This document shows, piece after piece, positions 15,237-23,751 of a stretch of 39,924 nt of DNA. Made by a program: the position numbers and the translations under genes. Origin of the DNA: Sivonenia sp049582005 (GTDB lineage: Bacteria; Cyanobacteriota; Cyanobacteriia; Gloeobacterales; PMM-0068). Position 1 is the first letter of the stretch, and the number at the start of each line of letters is the position of its first letter. Under the pieces are notes generated by a model. It was not told the origin of the DNA and did not search any database. It saw only the letters and a list, made by a program, of their open reading frames with translations. The stretch is from NCBI GenBank assembly GCA_049582005.1, contig JBAUTB010000212.1, forward strand, positions 1-39,924, read 5' to 3'.

Positions 15237-16358
15237 ATGACAGGTGGTCTCAGATTTGGTTCTCTTTTTAAGATTCCTCTCTATGTGGATTTCACGTGGT
15301 TTTTGGTTTTTTTCTTAATTACCTTTAGCTACGGCACCATGCTGAGTGGACAGTTTCCCCAGTGGGGTCCAGCTTTAACCTGGGGCACGGGGGTAATCCT
15401 GAGCTTGTCGGTTTTTGCCTCTGTATTACTGCATGAGCTAGGCCACAGCATCGCTGCCCAAATTCAAGGAATCAAGGTGAAGTCCATTCACCTGTTTCTG
15501 TTGGGGGGGTTGGCCCAAATAGAAGAAGAATCTAAAACACCTTGGGGGGCCTTCTGGGTAGCTATTGCAGGACCTTTGGTCAGTCTGGGCATTTTTCTGG
15601 TGATGACCCTCCTCCCCGTACAGGCGCAATCCCCTTTCGGCGTCATTGTTAGTGGATTGGCGGTCACGAACTTCTTTCTGTGTGTGTTTAACCTCCTACC
15701 CGGACTTCCTCTAGACGGAGGAAATATTGTGAAAGCGATTATTTGGGGCGTTACAGGCGACAAATACAAGGGTATTCAAGGGGCAGCCATGGGCGGTCGC
15801 CTCATCGGGTGGGGCTTGATTGGTCTGGCGCTAGTCCCTGTTCTGCTGAGAGGGAATTTCGACAATATCTGGTTTGCGGTAGTAGGCTGGTTTGTTTTAA
15901 GTACGGCTAGTCGCTATGAGCTCTATGCCAAGACAGAAAGCCGTGTCCAGAGTTTGGTCGTTGAAAGTTCTATGGCTGTTCCTACCCGTGCAGTTCCCCA
16001 ATCAGATTCGGTGGAGCAGTTTGTCAGGAACTACCTCATCTCGATGAATGACCAACCCTATCCTGTAGTCAATGAAGCAAATACGGTAGTTGGTACGATC
16101 GGACCCCGTGAAGTTCAGGCTCTAGCAGAAGCTGCTTGGCCCAATACCTCTGTCTCCCAAATCATGTATCGGTTGGAAGGTCAAGATACCATCTCTCCCG
16201 GTCAATCTTTGGAAGAAGCCCTGAAACGGATCAGAGCGCGGGGATTGCAATTCTTGGTAATGGTTCGTCCCAATGGAGAATTTATGGGATTCGTCACCGA
16301 AGAACAGATGCAGTCCCATCTAGTCAGACAGCTACAGTTCTCTGGAGCTAAAAGCTAG
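15237..16358 (+). CDS. Site-2 protease family (M50) with C-terminal CBS domains
   Basis: This is an intramembrane metalloprotease. The zinc site is HELGH (about 67-71) with the distal aspartate in NLLPGLPLDGG, both inside membrane helices; six hydrophobic segments are visible over residues 1-220. After the membrane part come two CBS-like units (about 240-365), which in relatives bind adenine nucleotides and adjust activity. Such Rip-type proteins cut membrane-bound anti-sigma factors or other transmembrane proteins. At 373 residues it matches the cyanobacterial M50-CBS group. It has its own promoter elements and a strong terminator. Confidence 0.95.
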   Translation: MTGGLRFGSLFKIPLYVDFTWFLVFFLITFSYGTMLSGQFPQWGPALTWGTGVILSLSVFASVLLHELGHSIAAQIQGIKVKSIHLFLLGGLAQIEEESKTPWGAFWVAIAGPLVSLGIFLVMTLLPVQAQSPFGVIVSGLAVTNFFLCVFNLLPGLPLDGGNIVKAIIWGVTGDKYKGIQGAAMGGRLIGWGLIGLALVPVLLRGNFDNIWFAVVGWFVLSTASRYELYAKTESRVQSLVVESSMAVPTRAVPQSDSVEQFVRNYLISMNDQPYPVVNEANTVVGTIGPREVQALAEAAWPNTSVSQIMYRLEGQDTISPGQSLEEALKRIRARGLQFLVMVRPNGEFMGFVTEEQMQSHLVRQLQFSGAKS

Positions 16359-16377
16359 GAACAAAGTCAGGACCACG

Positions 16378-16412
16378 AAAGCGGGGATTGCAGGTAAATC
16401 TGCCCCCGCTTT
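16378..16412 (+). terminator. Strong intrinsic terminator after the M50 protease gene
   Basis: Nested stems AAAGCGGGG / CCCCGCTTT (16378-16386 with 16404-16412) and an inner GCAG/CTGC pair form a long hairpin ending in a T run. It isolates the M50 gene from the following cassette. Confidence 0.8.
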
Positions 16413-16587
16413 TTGCTGGGAAATCTTGTCAGCCCTCTAGATCTTTAATTAGTTTGTCTATTGAATTTATTAATTATGTTGTTAAACCCTGAGTGTGGTA
16501 GAAACGATTCTCCCCGGATTTCTCACAAGCCTGAACCAAAATGGATTAGAATCCAAACGGCACAAGAGTTCTGACTGATCAGCAAAA
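16413..16587. other. Intergenic stretch before the GMC/aminotransferase cassette
   Basis: AT-rich sequence with no recognised gene, repeat or RNA. It must contain the promoter of the cassette if that is transcribed separately, but no clear pair of boxes stands out. Confidence 0.3.
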
Positions 16588-16683
16588 ATGACAGACTGTT
16601 TTTTCAAGACTTTCCCTGGAACCACTTTGGCATCGGCTCTTCAAACCATTCTTGAACATCATGGTGAGAACTCCGGCTTCTAA
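16588..16683 (+). CDS. 31-residue leader ORF coupled to the GMC oxidoreductase gene
   Basis: A short frame, MTDCFFKTFPGTTLASALQT and 11 more residues, ends in TAA whose last base is the A of the next gene's ATG (TAATG at 16681-16685). That junction is typical of translational coupling. The peptide resembles no family I know. It may be a leader peptide, a tiny protein, or the 3' scrap of a deleted gene that once preceded the oxidoreductase. Confidence 0.3.
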   Translation: MTDCFFKTFPGTTLASALQTILEHHGENSGF

Positions 16684-18359
16684 TGCTCATCTCCCTTGAC
16701 CATACACAGATAAACGAAACAACCTTTGACGTTTGTATCGTTGGTGCGGGCCCAATTGGGATCATTCTGGCGCTGGAATTGGTCGCACTGCGTCCCGATT
16801 TCAACATTCTGTTGCTGGAATTTGGTGGTCAACGAACCACCCGTAGAAATATCCTCGATGAATCCATTGAAGTCAAAAATCTCGTTAATCATTATGCACC
16901 CTATGAGTGCAACAACAAGGGATTAGGTGGTACTTCGATTACTTGGGGTGGGCGTTGTGTGCAATATGACGAAATTGATTTTATTCCCCGTCCACCGATC
17001 GCCAATCATTGCACTTGGGATTTATCGTTATTCACAGAACTGACATCCTACGCAGACAAAACTGCCGCCTATTTTCAGTGTGGTTCTGGGGTTTTCGATC
17101 TCGCCCAACTTCCAGGCCCCAAGATCAATCCGATTGCCGAAGGTTTTATCTCAGATGAATTTACCGACACTGCGATCGAACGCTGGAGTCTACCTGTGCG
17201 TTTTGGTCAGTATTATCAACAGCAACTGTTAAAATCCCCGACTATCCATGTTTTGCTCAATTGTGAATGTCGTTCTTTTACCCCTCCCGACGAATATGGC
17301 AACATTCCATCTCTGGTGGTTCGGGATACTGCTTCTAGAACTGAAAAAAAAATCCTGGCTAAGCAATTTGTTCTGACGGCGGGAGGCATCGAAAGTACAC
17401 GTCTATTGCTGAAGAATCAGAGGGTGTTTCGCCATCTCAAGCAGCCACCCTTTGCTTTAGGACGTTACTACCAAGGACATTTGGGTGGCAAGATTGCCAC
17501 TGTCCAGTTTTACGGTGCCCCCCGGACAACAGAATTTGGTTTTCGCCAGGAGGCGGATGGCACCTATATTCGTCGCCGCCTGCAACTTACACCTGCAGCA
17601 CTATTACGAGAAAAACTTTTAAACACAGTACTATGGCTCGATAACCCACCCTACTTTGATCCAAGTCATCGTTCTGGGGCGCAGTCTGTGATGTATTTGG
17701 CGATGATTACACCACTATTGCGAGACCGATTGGCTCCCCCTTCGGTAGCGAATTCCATCACAAATCGCACCACTTATGGGGTTGGGCGACACATTGGCAA
17801 TGTGCTCAAAGATCTACCGGAGTCACTGCTGACCCCCTTGGTGATTTTTGCCCAACGATACTTACCTAAACGCAAGCTACCAGGAGTTTTTCTCTATAGT
17901 TCTAGTAATACCTATGCTTTGTACTTTCAATCAGAACAAATTCCTTCGGCAAATAATCGGATTGAACTGAGTAGAGATCGCGAATCTTTGCTCATTCACT
18001 ATGAAATTAGTGATACCGAGATTGCTTCAGTATTAAAAGTTCACGATAAGTTAGCCAAAGAGTTGCAGGAAAATAATTGCGGCGAACTCAACTATTGTCT
18101 CCCCCGTCAAGAGATTCCAGCCCTGATTCGATCTCAGCCCCAAGGGGGAATTCATCAGGTTGGCACAACTCGGATTGCTAACTCCGAAGCTGACGGCGTT
18201 GTTGATCCCAACCTTAAGGTATTTGGCACCGAGAATCTGTTTGTTTGTAGTAGTTCGATTTTGCCCATCTCTGGTCAAGCTAACCCAACCTTTATCGTAG
18301 GGGAATTTTCAATACGTCTGGCTCATTTTCTTGGCCAAAAAGGGAAGGCTAAGGTTTAG
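16683..18359 (+). CDS. GMC-family FAD-dependent oxidoreductase
   Basis: The 558-residue product is a glucose-methanol-choline-type flavoenzyme, which oxidises an alcohol to an aldehyde or ketone. The FAD-binding VGAGPIGIILALEL (about 20-33) is followed by an acidic LLEFGGQ at the end of strand two. KGLGGTSITWGGRCVQ (about 79-94) is the conserved flavin loop. The C-terminal part has HQVGTTR with the expected active-site histidine, VDPNLKVFGTENLFVCSSS, and QANPTFI with the paired asparagine. No signal peptide is seen, so it is cytoplasmic. It lies 26 bases before a PLP-dependent aminotransferase on the same strand, so the two probably act in sequence on one substrate. Confidence 0.92.
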   Translation: MLISLDHTQINETTFDVCIVGAGPIGIILALELVALRPDFNILLLEFGGQRTTRRNILDESIEVKNLVNHYAPYECNNKGLGGTSITWGGRCVQYDEIDFIPRPPIANHCTWDLSLFTELTSYADKTAAYFQCGSGVFDLAQLPGPKINPIAEGFISDEFTDTAIERWSLPVRFGQYYQQQLLKSPTIHVLLNCECRSFTPPDEYGNIPSLVVRDTASRTEKKILAKQFVLTAGGIESTRLLLKNQRVFRHLKQPPFALGRYYQGHLGGKIATVQFYGAPRTTEFGFRQEADGTYIRRRLQLTPAALLREKLLNTVLWLDNPPYFDPSHRSGAQSVMYLAMITPLLRDRLAPPSVANSITNRTTYGVGRHIGNVLKDLPESLLTPLVIFAQRYLPKRKLPGVFLYSSSNTYALYFQSEQIPSANNRIELSRDRESLLIHYEISDTEIASVLKVHDKLAKELQENNCGELNYCLPRQEIPALIRSQPQGGIHQVGTTRIANSEADGVVDPNLKVFGTENLFVCSSSILPISGQANPTFIVGEFSIRLAHFLGQKGKAKV

Positions 18360-18385
18360 TTTTTTGACATGCAGCAGGATATTCA

Positions 18386-19591
18386 ATGATACCCAAGCAA
18401 ATTATTTACCCAATCGATTACTCAAAACTTTTGGGGACCAGCGATCAGGCAGCAGCGGAAAACTTCCAGGCTAATTTCTCGCATTACATTGCCCCATCCT
18501 CTTTCTATCTGCCCTTGGGGCGAGCTCGCGCCGGAATTTATTTGTTTGTCAAACGATTTGTTGACAACGGCCGCAAGAAAGTGATTCTGTCTCCCTACAC
18601 CATTCCTGATGTAATCAATATGGTGATTTTTGCCGGGGGACTACCTGTATTTGTTGATGCCCTCCCTAATTCAACTAACGTTGATACCAATCAACTGGCA
18701 GAACTAATTGATGATCAAACCGCCTGTGTCATGATTACCCATTATCATGTCAATCAAAATGAATACCGGAATATTGTTTCATTGTGTCGCCAACGGGATG
18801 TGAAGCTATTTGAAGACTGTGCGATTTCTTTGGGTGGTCAAATTGATGGTGAAACGGTAGGTTTAGGTTCTGCTGGAGGGGTCTTCAGTCTTTCTTCTTT
18901 CAAGTTCTTGAACTTTATTTGGGGAGGTGTGCTGTTTACACGACAGCAACCGCTATATCACTCCTGTAAGGATGAGGTAAGTCAATGGCCCAGATTGCGC
19001 CGCAGAGATTATATACCAGCCCTAGTTAGAACTGCGATCTATGATTTCAGTACCCGTCCCTGGGTGTATCGTTTACTGACGGCACCGTTATTGAGATACC
19101 AGCAGCGTCAGCTTGATCAACCAGTGATGACCAAATCAGTTCGTATTGAAAGTTCCTCTCTCGATCGAACTTTGACAACCCAACCCCATGGGGTTGCCTT
19201 TGCCGAATGGAATCATAAATTTGAGGGCGTGCAAAGCTACTTAAGCCACCGACGAGCGATTGCCTCTGTCTATGCGCAAAATTTTGCCGATCGGATGGTG
19301 GCAAAGGAGACCGCCCCCGCCGTGATTGCGAGTTCCTGTTTCGTCAATTACCCGATTGTGGTGCCAGCGGCCCGGCGAAATGTGATTTATAAACGCCTGT
19401 TGCTAGCGGGCTACGATGTTGGTCTTTCCCTCTATCCAAATGTGCACGAACACCCAAGTTTCAAAGGCTACGCAGGCTACTCAAACCACATTGGCCAGTT
19501 GGTGCGATCGGTGATCACCCTGCCAACCCATCCCTTGGTCACCGTTGCCTATGCTGAATCTTTGACACACCAGCTGTTGGCACTATTGTAG
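18386..19591 (+). CDS. DegT/DnrJ/EryC1/StrS-type aminotransferase
   Basis: The 401-residue product is a fold-type I PLP enzyme of the sugar/cyclitol aminotransferase group. The cofactor-pocket acidic pair is in LFEDCAISLGG (Glu143-Asp144), and the Schiff-base lysine aligns as Lys173 in FSLSSFKFLNFIWGG. The usual KNLTxGEGG after this lysine is changed to KFLNFIWGG, so the subfamily is divergent. The C-terminal part carries the small domain with a GYDVGLSLYPNVHEHP segment where homologues contact the substrate. With the GMC oxidoreductase before it, the likely role is amination of the carbonyl made by that enzyme; this is an inference. Confidence 0.88.
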   Translation: MIPKQIIYPIDYSKLLGTSDQAAAENFQANFSHYIAPSSFYLPLGRARAGIYLFVKRFVDNGRKKVILSPYTIPDVINMVIFAGGLPVFVDALPNSTNVDTNQLAELIDDQTACVMITHYHVNQNEYRNIVSLCRQRDVKLFEDCAISLGGQIDGETVGLGSAGGVFSLSSFKFLNFIWGGVLFTRQQPLYHSCKDEVSQWPRLRRRDYIPALVRTAIYDFSTRPWVYRLLTAPLLRYQQRQLDQPVMTKSVRIESSSLDRTLTTQPHGVAFAEWNHKFEGVQSYLSHRRAIASVYAQNFADRMVAKETAPAVIASSCFVNYPIVVPAARRNVIYKRLLLAGYDVGLSLYPNVHEHPSFKGYAGYSNHIGQLVRSVITLPTHPLVTVAYAESLTHQLLALL

Positions 19592-19635
19592 ACCACAGGT
19601 CGCGCTTGCACGCGCATCGTTAGTTTGGAAGGTTT

Positions 19636-19709
19636 TGGAGCGAGCAGCGGGAATCGAACCCGCATCTTTAGCTTGGAAGGCTAAGGTTTTACCACTAAAC
19701 CATGCTCGC
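19636..19709 (-). tRNA. tRNA-Gly(UCC)
   Basis: Read on the minus strand, a full cloverleaf forms: acceptor GCGAGCA/TGCTCGC, a D arm TTTAGTGGTAAAA, anticodon stem TTAGC/GCTAA around loop CTTCCAA (anticodon TCC), and T arm GCGGGTTCGATTCCCGC. The CCA end appears to be encoded in the DNA. It reads GGA codons. Confidence 0.96.
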
Positions 19710-19768
19710 TTACCTGGATTTCCAATTTACCATGCTCCTGGATGTCCTGGAACCCCAGGAGAGAAGCA

Positions 19769-19800
19769 ACATCGCTACGTACTAGCCCACGTAGCGATGT
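19769..19800. repeat. Perfect 12-bp inverted repeat beside tRNA-Gly
   Basis: ACATCGCTACGT (19769-19780) and ACGTAGCGATGT (19789-19800) are exact reverse complements around an eight-base loop. There is no T run on either side, so it is not a usual terminator. A smaller palindrome, TCCTGG/CCAGGA (19745-19760), lies just before it. Confidence 0.75.
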
Positions 19801-20163
19801 ATGAACCTTAATTTAATTTGGGACAAGTAGGCCAATAACGAATGGATCTGCGGGCACCAACTTCATCAAATTCACATAATACATTTCCCAAAATATGAAT
19901 CAAGAGGAGCTCAAATGTAGCCTTGATAACCAATTGTTATACATGGAGATCCTTCCTACAATTGAGCATTTACCAGGGAAAGCCATATGGAGAAAAAGCT
20001 TCAAAATAGGCGCCAACAAGATCTTTAACGAAGAGAATAGAACATTAAGCCTACATATAGTGAATATTTTTATATTTCAGCAAGATAACTTGGTTGTTAA
20101 AATTGTACGTTGACCACCATTCGAATATTAAAAAGTTAGGATAAACTTGCAGCAGGGGGAAAT
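19801..20163. other. AT-rich stretch without a supported gene
   Basis: A 72-codon frame (19895-20113) is open but has no ribosome binding site, no recognised domain and codon use like random AT-rich DNA, so it is not called. No IS remnant or RNA was recognised. Confidence 0.35.
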
Positions 20164-20481
20164 TTGTCAGGTTCTACCACACCTAATTTCTTTCGAGGAC
20201 TACACGCTCTTCTTTATGGCAGGTTCAATTTTTCTATGGCAGGTTCGCGTTCTTCTATGTCAGGAATTACATCCGATCAGTTGGACCGCATCAGTACCTT
20301 TACCCATAAGGACCGCTTGCGGGCACTAGTAATTATCAACCAGTTCTTCTGGGAAAATTTGACGCGGACTTACCGCAACAGCGCTGATCTGATAACCCTC
20401 AATGGGGAACAGGCCCAGCTGCTCATCCAGAACCTCGAAGCTCAATGGAATAACGAAGAGTTTGCTAGTCGCCAACTCTAA
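20164..20481 (+). CDS. Small conserved-looking protein of unknown function
   Basis: The frame yields 105 residues from a TTG at 20164, with AGGGGGA three bases upstream, or 81 from the ATG at 20236, or 74 from the ATG at 20257. The last 70 residues look like a compact soluble helical domain: ITSDQLDRISTFTHKDRLRA, then LVIINQFFWENLTRTYRNSA, then GEQAQLLIQNLEAQWNNEEF. A 12-base repeat TATGGCAGGTTC occurs at 20215 and 20235, so the 5' end may have been lengthened by a small duplication. The family is not recognised. It precedes the UPF0367 gene by 88 bases. Confidence 0.55.
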   Translation: MSGSTTPNFFRGLHALLYGRFNFSMAGSRSSMSGITSDQLDRISTFTHKDRLRALVIINQFFWENLTRTYRNSADLITLNGEQAQLLIQNLEAQWNNEEFASRQL

Positions 20482-20569
20482 GTAATTGATCACCGAATCA
20501 AATGTTCTCTAAGCGCCTGGGGTACCTGAGCATGTCAAGATAAGAATGATTGCTCTCTAAACTAAACCC

Positions 20570-20839
20570 ATGTACATCATCGAAGTCACACTCAGGGGTA
20601 ACCCCTTGGGCCTTTCTGTCCAGCGCAAAGAAAAAGTAGGGGCTCATGAGCTGTATCGCCAGCTCTCAGAAGCGATGAAGCTGGGACATCCTGCAGTTCT
20701 GGAGCTGACCTGCGAACGTTCGACGGAGAAAAGAGTAGCAGTTCTAAGCAATGAAGTGACTGCAGTTCAAGTGTCTGAAAAATCTGCTTCTGGAGTAGAT
20801 GGAACTGTACGGCCAGGATTCTTTGCAACGGGTGACTAA
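20570..20839 (+). CDS. UPF0367 family protein
   Basis: The 89-residue product matches the UPF0367 family of cyanobacteria and some plastids: MYIIEVTLRGNPLGLSVQRK at the start, AVLELTCERSTEKRVAVLSNEVTAVQV in the middle, and the end PGFFATGD. The function is not known. Its stop is four bases before the GTG of the ABC ATPase gene, so the two are likely co-translated, though no link in function has been shown. Confidence 0.92.
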   Translation: MYIIEVTLRGNPLGLSVQRKEKVGAHELYRQLSEAMKLGHPAVLELTCERSTEKRVAVLSNEVTAVQVSEKSASGVDGTVRPGFFATGD

Positions 20840-20843
20840 TTAG

Positions 20844-21524
20844 GTGGAAAATGCCCCATCGGCCCTAGTCGTTCATAACCTGTCTTTCCAATGGCCCCTC
20901 GCCCAAGTTCCCCTCTTCCAAGGGTTCTCGCTGGCGGTGCCTAGGGGCCAGTTTTGGATGGTCTTGGGTAGCAATGGCTCCGGAAAATCCACTCTTTTTC
21001 GTCTGATTGCAGGCTTACTTAAGCCTCTGGACGGCACTATCGAATATTCCCCTCCCTTGGGATACGTTTTCCAAAATCCGGACCACCAATTGGTCATGCC
21101 TTCGGTAGAGACAGATGTAGCCTTTGGTTTAGCCAATGAAAGTTTAACGTCCAAGCAAATCCAAGAACGGGTTGCAGAAGCCCTAGATTCTGTCGGCCTT
21201 CTAGATTTACGCCGCAGACCTATCTATGCCCTTTCCGGTGGACAAAAGCAGCGGATAGCCATTGCTGGAGCTTTAGCTCGCCACAGCCAGTTAATACTTT
21301 TGGACGAACCCACTGCACTCTTAGACCCAGGGAACCAACAGGACTTAGTGCAACAGGTACGGCGTCTCGTAGATGAACGCGGAATCACTGCCCTTTGGAT
21401 CACCCATCGCTTGGAAGAATTAGCCTCAGCAGATTTTGGCATTGTCTTAGACGAAGGGAAGCTGGTAGAGCAAGGAGTGGGCAGCTCTCTATTGCAGCGT
21501 TATAGCCTTAGTGCGTATCAATAG
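20844..21524 (+). CDS. ABC transporter ATP-binding protein (EcfA/CbiO type)
   Basis: The 226-residue ATPase has Walker A GSNGSGKST, Q-loop FQNPDHQLVMPSVETDVAFG, signature LSGGQKQRIAIAGAL, Walker B LILLDEPTALLDP and H-loop WITHR. The Q-loop text is the hallmark of energy-coupling-factor ATPases (EcfA/CbiO), which drive vitamin or metal uptake. No EcfT or substrate-binding gene lies nearby, so the partners are encoded elsewhere; plastids have a related orphan ATPase (ABCI10 type). The start is a GTG at 20844, four bases after UPF0367. Confidence 0.92.
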   Translation: MENAPSALVVHNLSFQWPLAQVPLFQGFSLAVPRGQFWMVLGSNGSGKSTLFRLIAGLLKPLDGTIEYSPPLGYVFQNPDHQLVMPSVETDVAFGLANESLTSKQIQERVAEALDSVGLLDLRRRPIYALSGGQKQRIAIAGALARHSQLILLDEPTALLDPGNQQDLVQQVRRLVDERGITALWITHRLEELASADFGIVLDEGKLVEQGVGSSLLQRYSLSAYQ

Positions 21525-21539
21525 CTAGACTCCAACTAG

Positions 21540-21569
21540 ACTCCTCCGCCAATTTGAACGAGGGGGAGT
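21540..21569 (+). terminator. Possible terminator after the ABC ATPase gene
   Basis: ACTCCTCC (21540-21547) can pair with GGGGGAGT (21562-21569) with one G-U pair across a 14-base loop, followed by ATTTAAT. The weak T run makes this uncertain. Confidence 0.35.
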
Positions 21570-21647
21570 ATTTAATCGACAGCGTCGAAGCATCATATGG
21601 TCGAAGAATGCTTTGTCTATAGTTGATGTATAGATTCCATAGATAGT

Positions 21648-22706
21648 TCATCCTGACATATAAACCAAAAGAACCTGATACAAGTTCCACAGAGCAGCTA
21701 AAGAAGTGATTTCATAGCCGTGGGTATTTTCTGTGGGAAAACCTAGGCAAGCAGCGCGAGCCACATGACCATTTTTAATGCACAGCGAGGCATCTGAACC
21801 AAATCCACTCAAGGTGCAATGTTGCATCGAAAGCCCTTTGGATTTAGCAGCCTGTTCTAATCGGTGGTTCAAATCCAGGGTATAGAAACTATAGTTATCT
21901 GAGCTTAAAAGCACGGGTTGCTCATCAAAAGTGATGGGATATTCTTTGGAAACTGGAGCAACTTCTAGGGCAATCAGTTCATCTGGTTTTTGATGTAGGG
22001 TATAGTGCAAAGCACCTAAACAACCAATCTCTTCCCGCGCAGAAAATACCAGATAAGTGTTGACCCTAGGTTTAGGTAAATTTTCTACTAAGAGCAACAG
22101 CACAGCCACGGAAGCCTTATTGTCTAGGGTGTAACTGGCAACTCGATCCCCCATCCGTAAAGGGCGTTTGCGATGCTTGCCAATCACGACCCGTGTACCC
22201 GGTTGCACCCCTTGAGCGGTCAAGGCTGCCGGGGTGCGAAAAGTCTCTACCCAGGCATCATCCCAGGTTAAAGGGGCATCATTTTGCTGGGCTTTTTGAG
22301 GAGATTGATGGGAAACATGGCGGGATCCAAAGGAAAGAATGCCCGGTATTTCAAGGTGGTTTCCAGTATCCGGTTCATGGCCCAGGATATCCACTACGCC
22401 TTCTCCATAAATCCAAGGGAAAGAGCCTCCCACCCGAGCTAAGCGTAAACGACCATCCGGCTCAATTCGTTGGACCATCATCGCGATTTCATCTTTGTGG
22501 GCAGTAATAGCGACTGATTGTGTATTGTCCTGGCCCGGAATGAAATAGATGATATTTCCAGCGGCATCCTGCCACATCTTATGATTGGCTTTTGCGATTC
22601 CCGATAGAAAAGTAAGAAGATACTGGTCTATTTGCGCTTCATCTCCACTGGGAGAATGAAGCATAACCAAATGTTCTATTTGTTCGTAAATTTTATCAAG
22701 ATGCAT
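21648..22706 (-). CDS. M42-family metallo-aminopeptidase
   Basis: This is a co-catalytic metallopeptidase of the M42 group (tetrahedral dodecamer aminopeptidases). Metal-binding and catalytic motifs are complete: TAHKDEI (His70, Asp72), LDNKAS (Asp195), SAREEIG (Glu225, Glu226), ALEVAP (Glu248) and FPTENTHGYE near the end with the last histidine. Length 352 is typical. It should trim peptides in the cytoplasm or act on an acylated amino substrate. Its ATG shares one base with the preceding stop (TAATG), so it is coupled to the secreted-protein gene upstream. Confidence 0.93.
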   Translation of the reverse strand: MHLDKIYEQIEHLVMLHSPSGDEAQIDQYLLTFLSGIAKANHKMWQDAAGNIIYFIPGQDNTQSVAITAHKDEIAMMVQRIEPDGRLRLARVGGSFPWIYGEGVVDILGHEPDTGNHLEIPGILSFGSRHVSHQSPQKAQQNDAPLTWDDAWVETFRTPAALTAQGVQPGTRVVIGKHRKRPLRMGDRVASYTLDNKASVAVLLLLVENLPKPRVNTYLVFSAREEIGCLGALHYTLHQKPDELIALEVAPVSKEYPITFDEQPVLLSSDNYSFYTLDLNHRLEQAAKSKGLSMQHCTLSGFGSDASLCIKNGHVARAACLGFPTENTHGYEITSLAALWNLYQVLLVYMSG

Positions 22707-23596
22707 TAATTAGCGGGCTTTAGTAACTTAGGATTACCTGCATTATCATAGACGAAAGGTTCCGGTCCCAACGCTCCAAACATTTGCTCAGGCGTGAATT
22801 CCCCTCGGATCAACTTGGAGAGGCTATCGGTTCCGTTGGGCTGGAAGGTAATCGTTCTTTCTACACGGTTATAGCCTGCATTGTCGGCGACTTGTCCACT
22901 GGCGTTGAGCAGTTCTACCACGAGTTGATTTTGACCTATCTTCCAACCTGTTAAATAAAGCTCTTTGCGGTCGATCGTGGTTGTACTCTGGCCATTGAGG
23001 GTATACCGGACTTTGTAGTTGTCTTTGCCTAAATTAACACCATCGACAATGTAATCCAGAAGGATGGGCTCTGCTCCATAGGTCCCGCTAGGAGAGACTA
23101 AGGTTAATAGTCCCTCTCCTGTTTTAAACTTCGGGGCATTGCGGTTACCTGATTTCTGCACATTGAACGTGACATGGGTAAAGGCCGTTAGATTTCGGTA
23201 GCTTTGGTCCCAAGGGCGTACCGCTATAACCCGAACAGTATGGGTACCTGGAGACAAGTTCAATTTCACCGGGTTTTTGAGGTTGAAGTAGCTGACAGGC
23301 GGCTCATTGTCTACTAGGATTCTCAGATGCAATCCCAATCCAGTCTTGGGATCTTTTCCTGCTGGAAAGCGTTGAACTGTGATCTTCAGGGGAACTTCGG
23401 TGGCATTAATCGTTTCCCCTTCTTTAGGAGAAACAATGGTCACCTGAGACATATATCGGTCTGTCGTGGGGGTAAGGACTGCAATAGAGTCCGGCGTTGC
23501 CACGATCGTTTGGGCCATGGCTTGGGGAGAAAAGGAGCTCAGGAGTAATCCGAAACCCACGAGGTATGGGCCTAAATCCGAAGTTTTGATGCCCAT
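22706..23596 (-). CDS. Secreted Ig-like protein of unknown function
   Basis: From the ATG at 23596 (MGIKTSDLGPYLVGFGLLLS) the 296-residue product has a signal peptide ending SPQAMAQ; the longer frame from 23635 adds a charged 13-residue lead that does not suit export. The mature protein is rich in beta strands with repeated SPKEGETINATEVPLKI and VSPSGTYGAEPILL blocks, each like the edge of an Ig-like domain (about 45-150 and 165-255). It ends with a disordered tail. Similar proteins are found across cyanobacteria; no activity is known. It is coupled to the M42 gene. Confidence 0.7.
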   Translation of the reverse strand: MGIKTSDLGPYLVGFGLLLSSFSPQAMAQTIVATPDSIAVLTPTTDRYMSQVTIVSPKEGETINATEVPLKITVQRFPAGKDPKTGLGLHLRILVDNEPPVSYFNLKNPVKLNLSPGTHTVRVIAVRPWDQSYRNLTAFTHVTFNVQKSGNRNAPKFKTGEGLLTLVSPSGTYGAEPILLDYIVDGVNLGKDNYKVRYTLNGQSTTTIDRKELYLTGWKIGQNQLVVELLNASGQVADNAGYNRVERTITFQPNGTDSLSKLIRGEFTPEQMFGALGPEPFVYDNAGNPKLLKPAN

Positions 23597-23751
23597 ATGT
23601 TTCGACCCCCAAATACTCTGATAGATAGTTTTCAAAACGAAATAGTTTTACAAACAAACCTAATTTGCTTTTTACCATACAGCTAATCCGCTGATTCTCA
23701 AACAGAGTCAACCTTATCTGCAACAATAGAAGAGCATTTCTAGCTAGAGCG

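Noticed and set aside
19895..20113. 72-codon plus-strand frame in the AT-rich region behind tRNA-Gly
   Set aside because: No ribosome binding site, no domain, and composition like the surrounding AT-rich DNA; kept only as a regional note.
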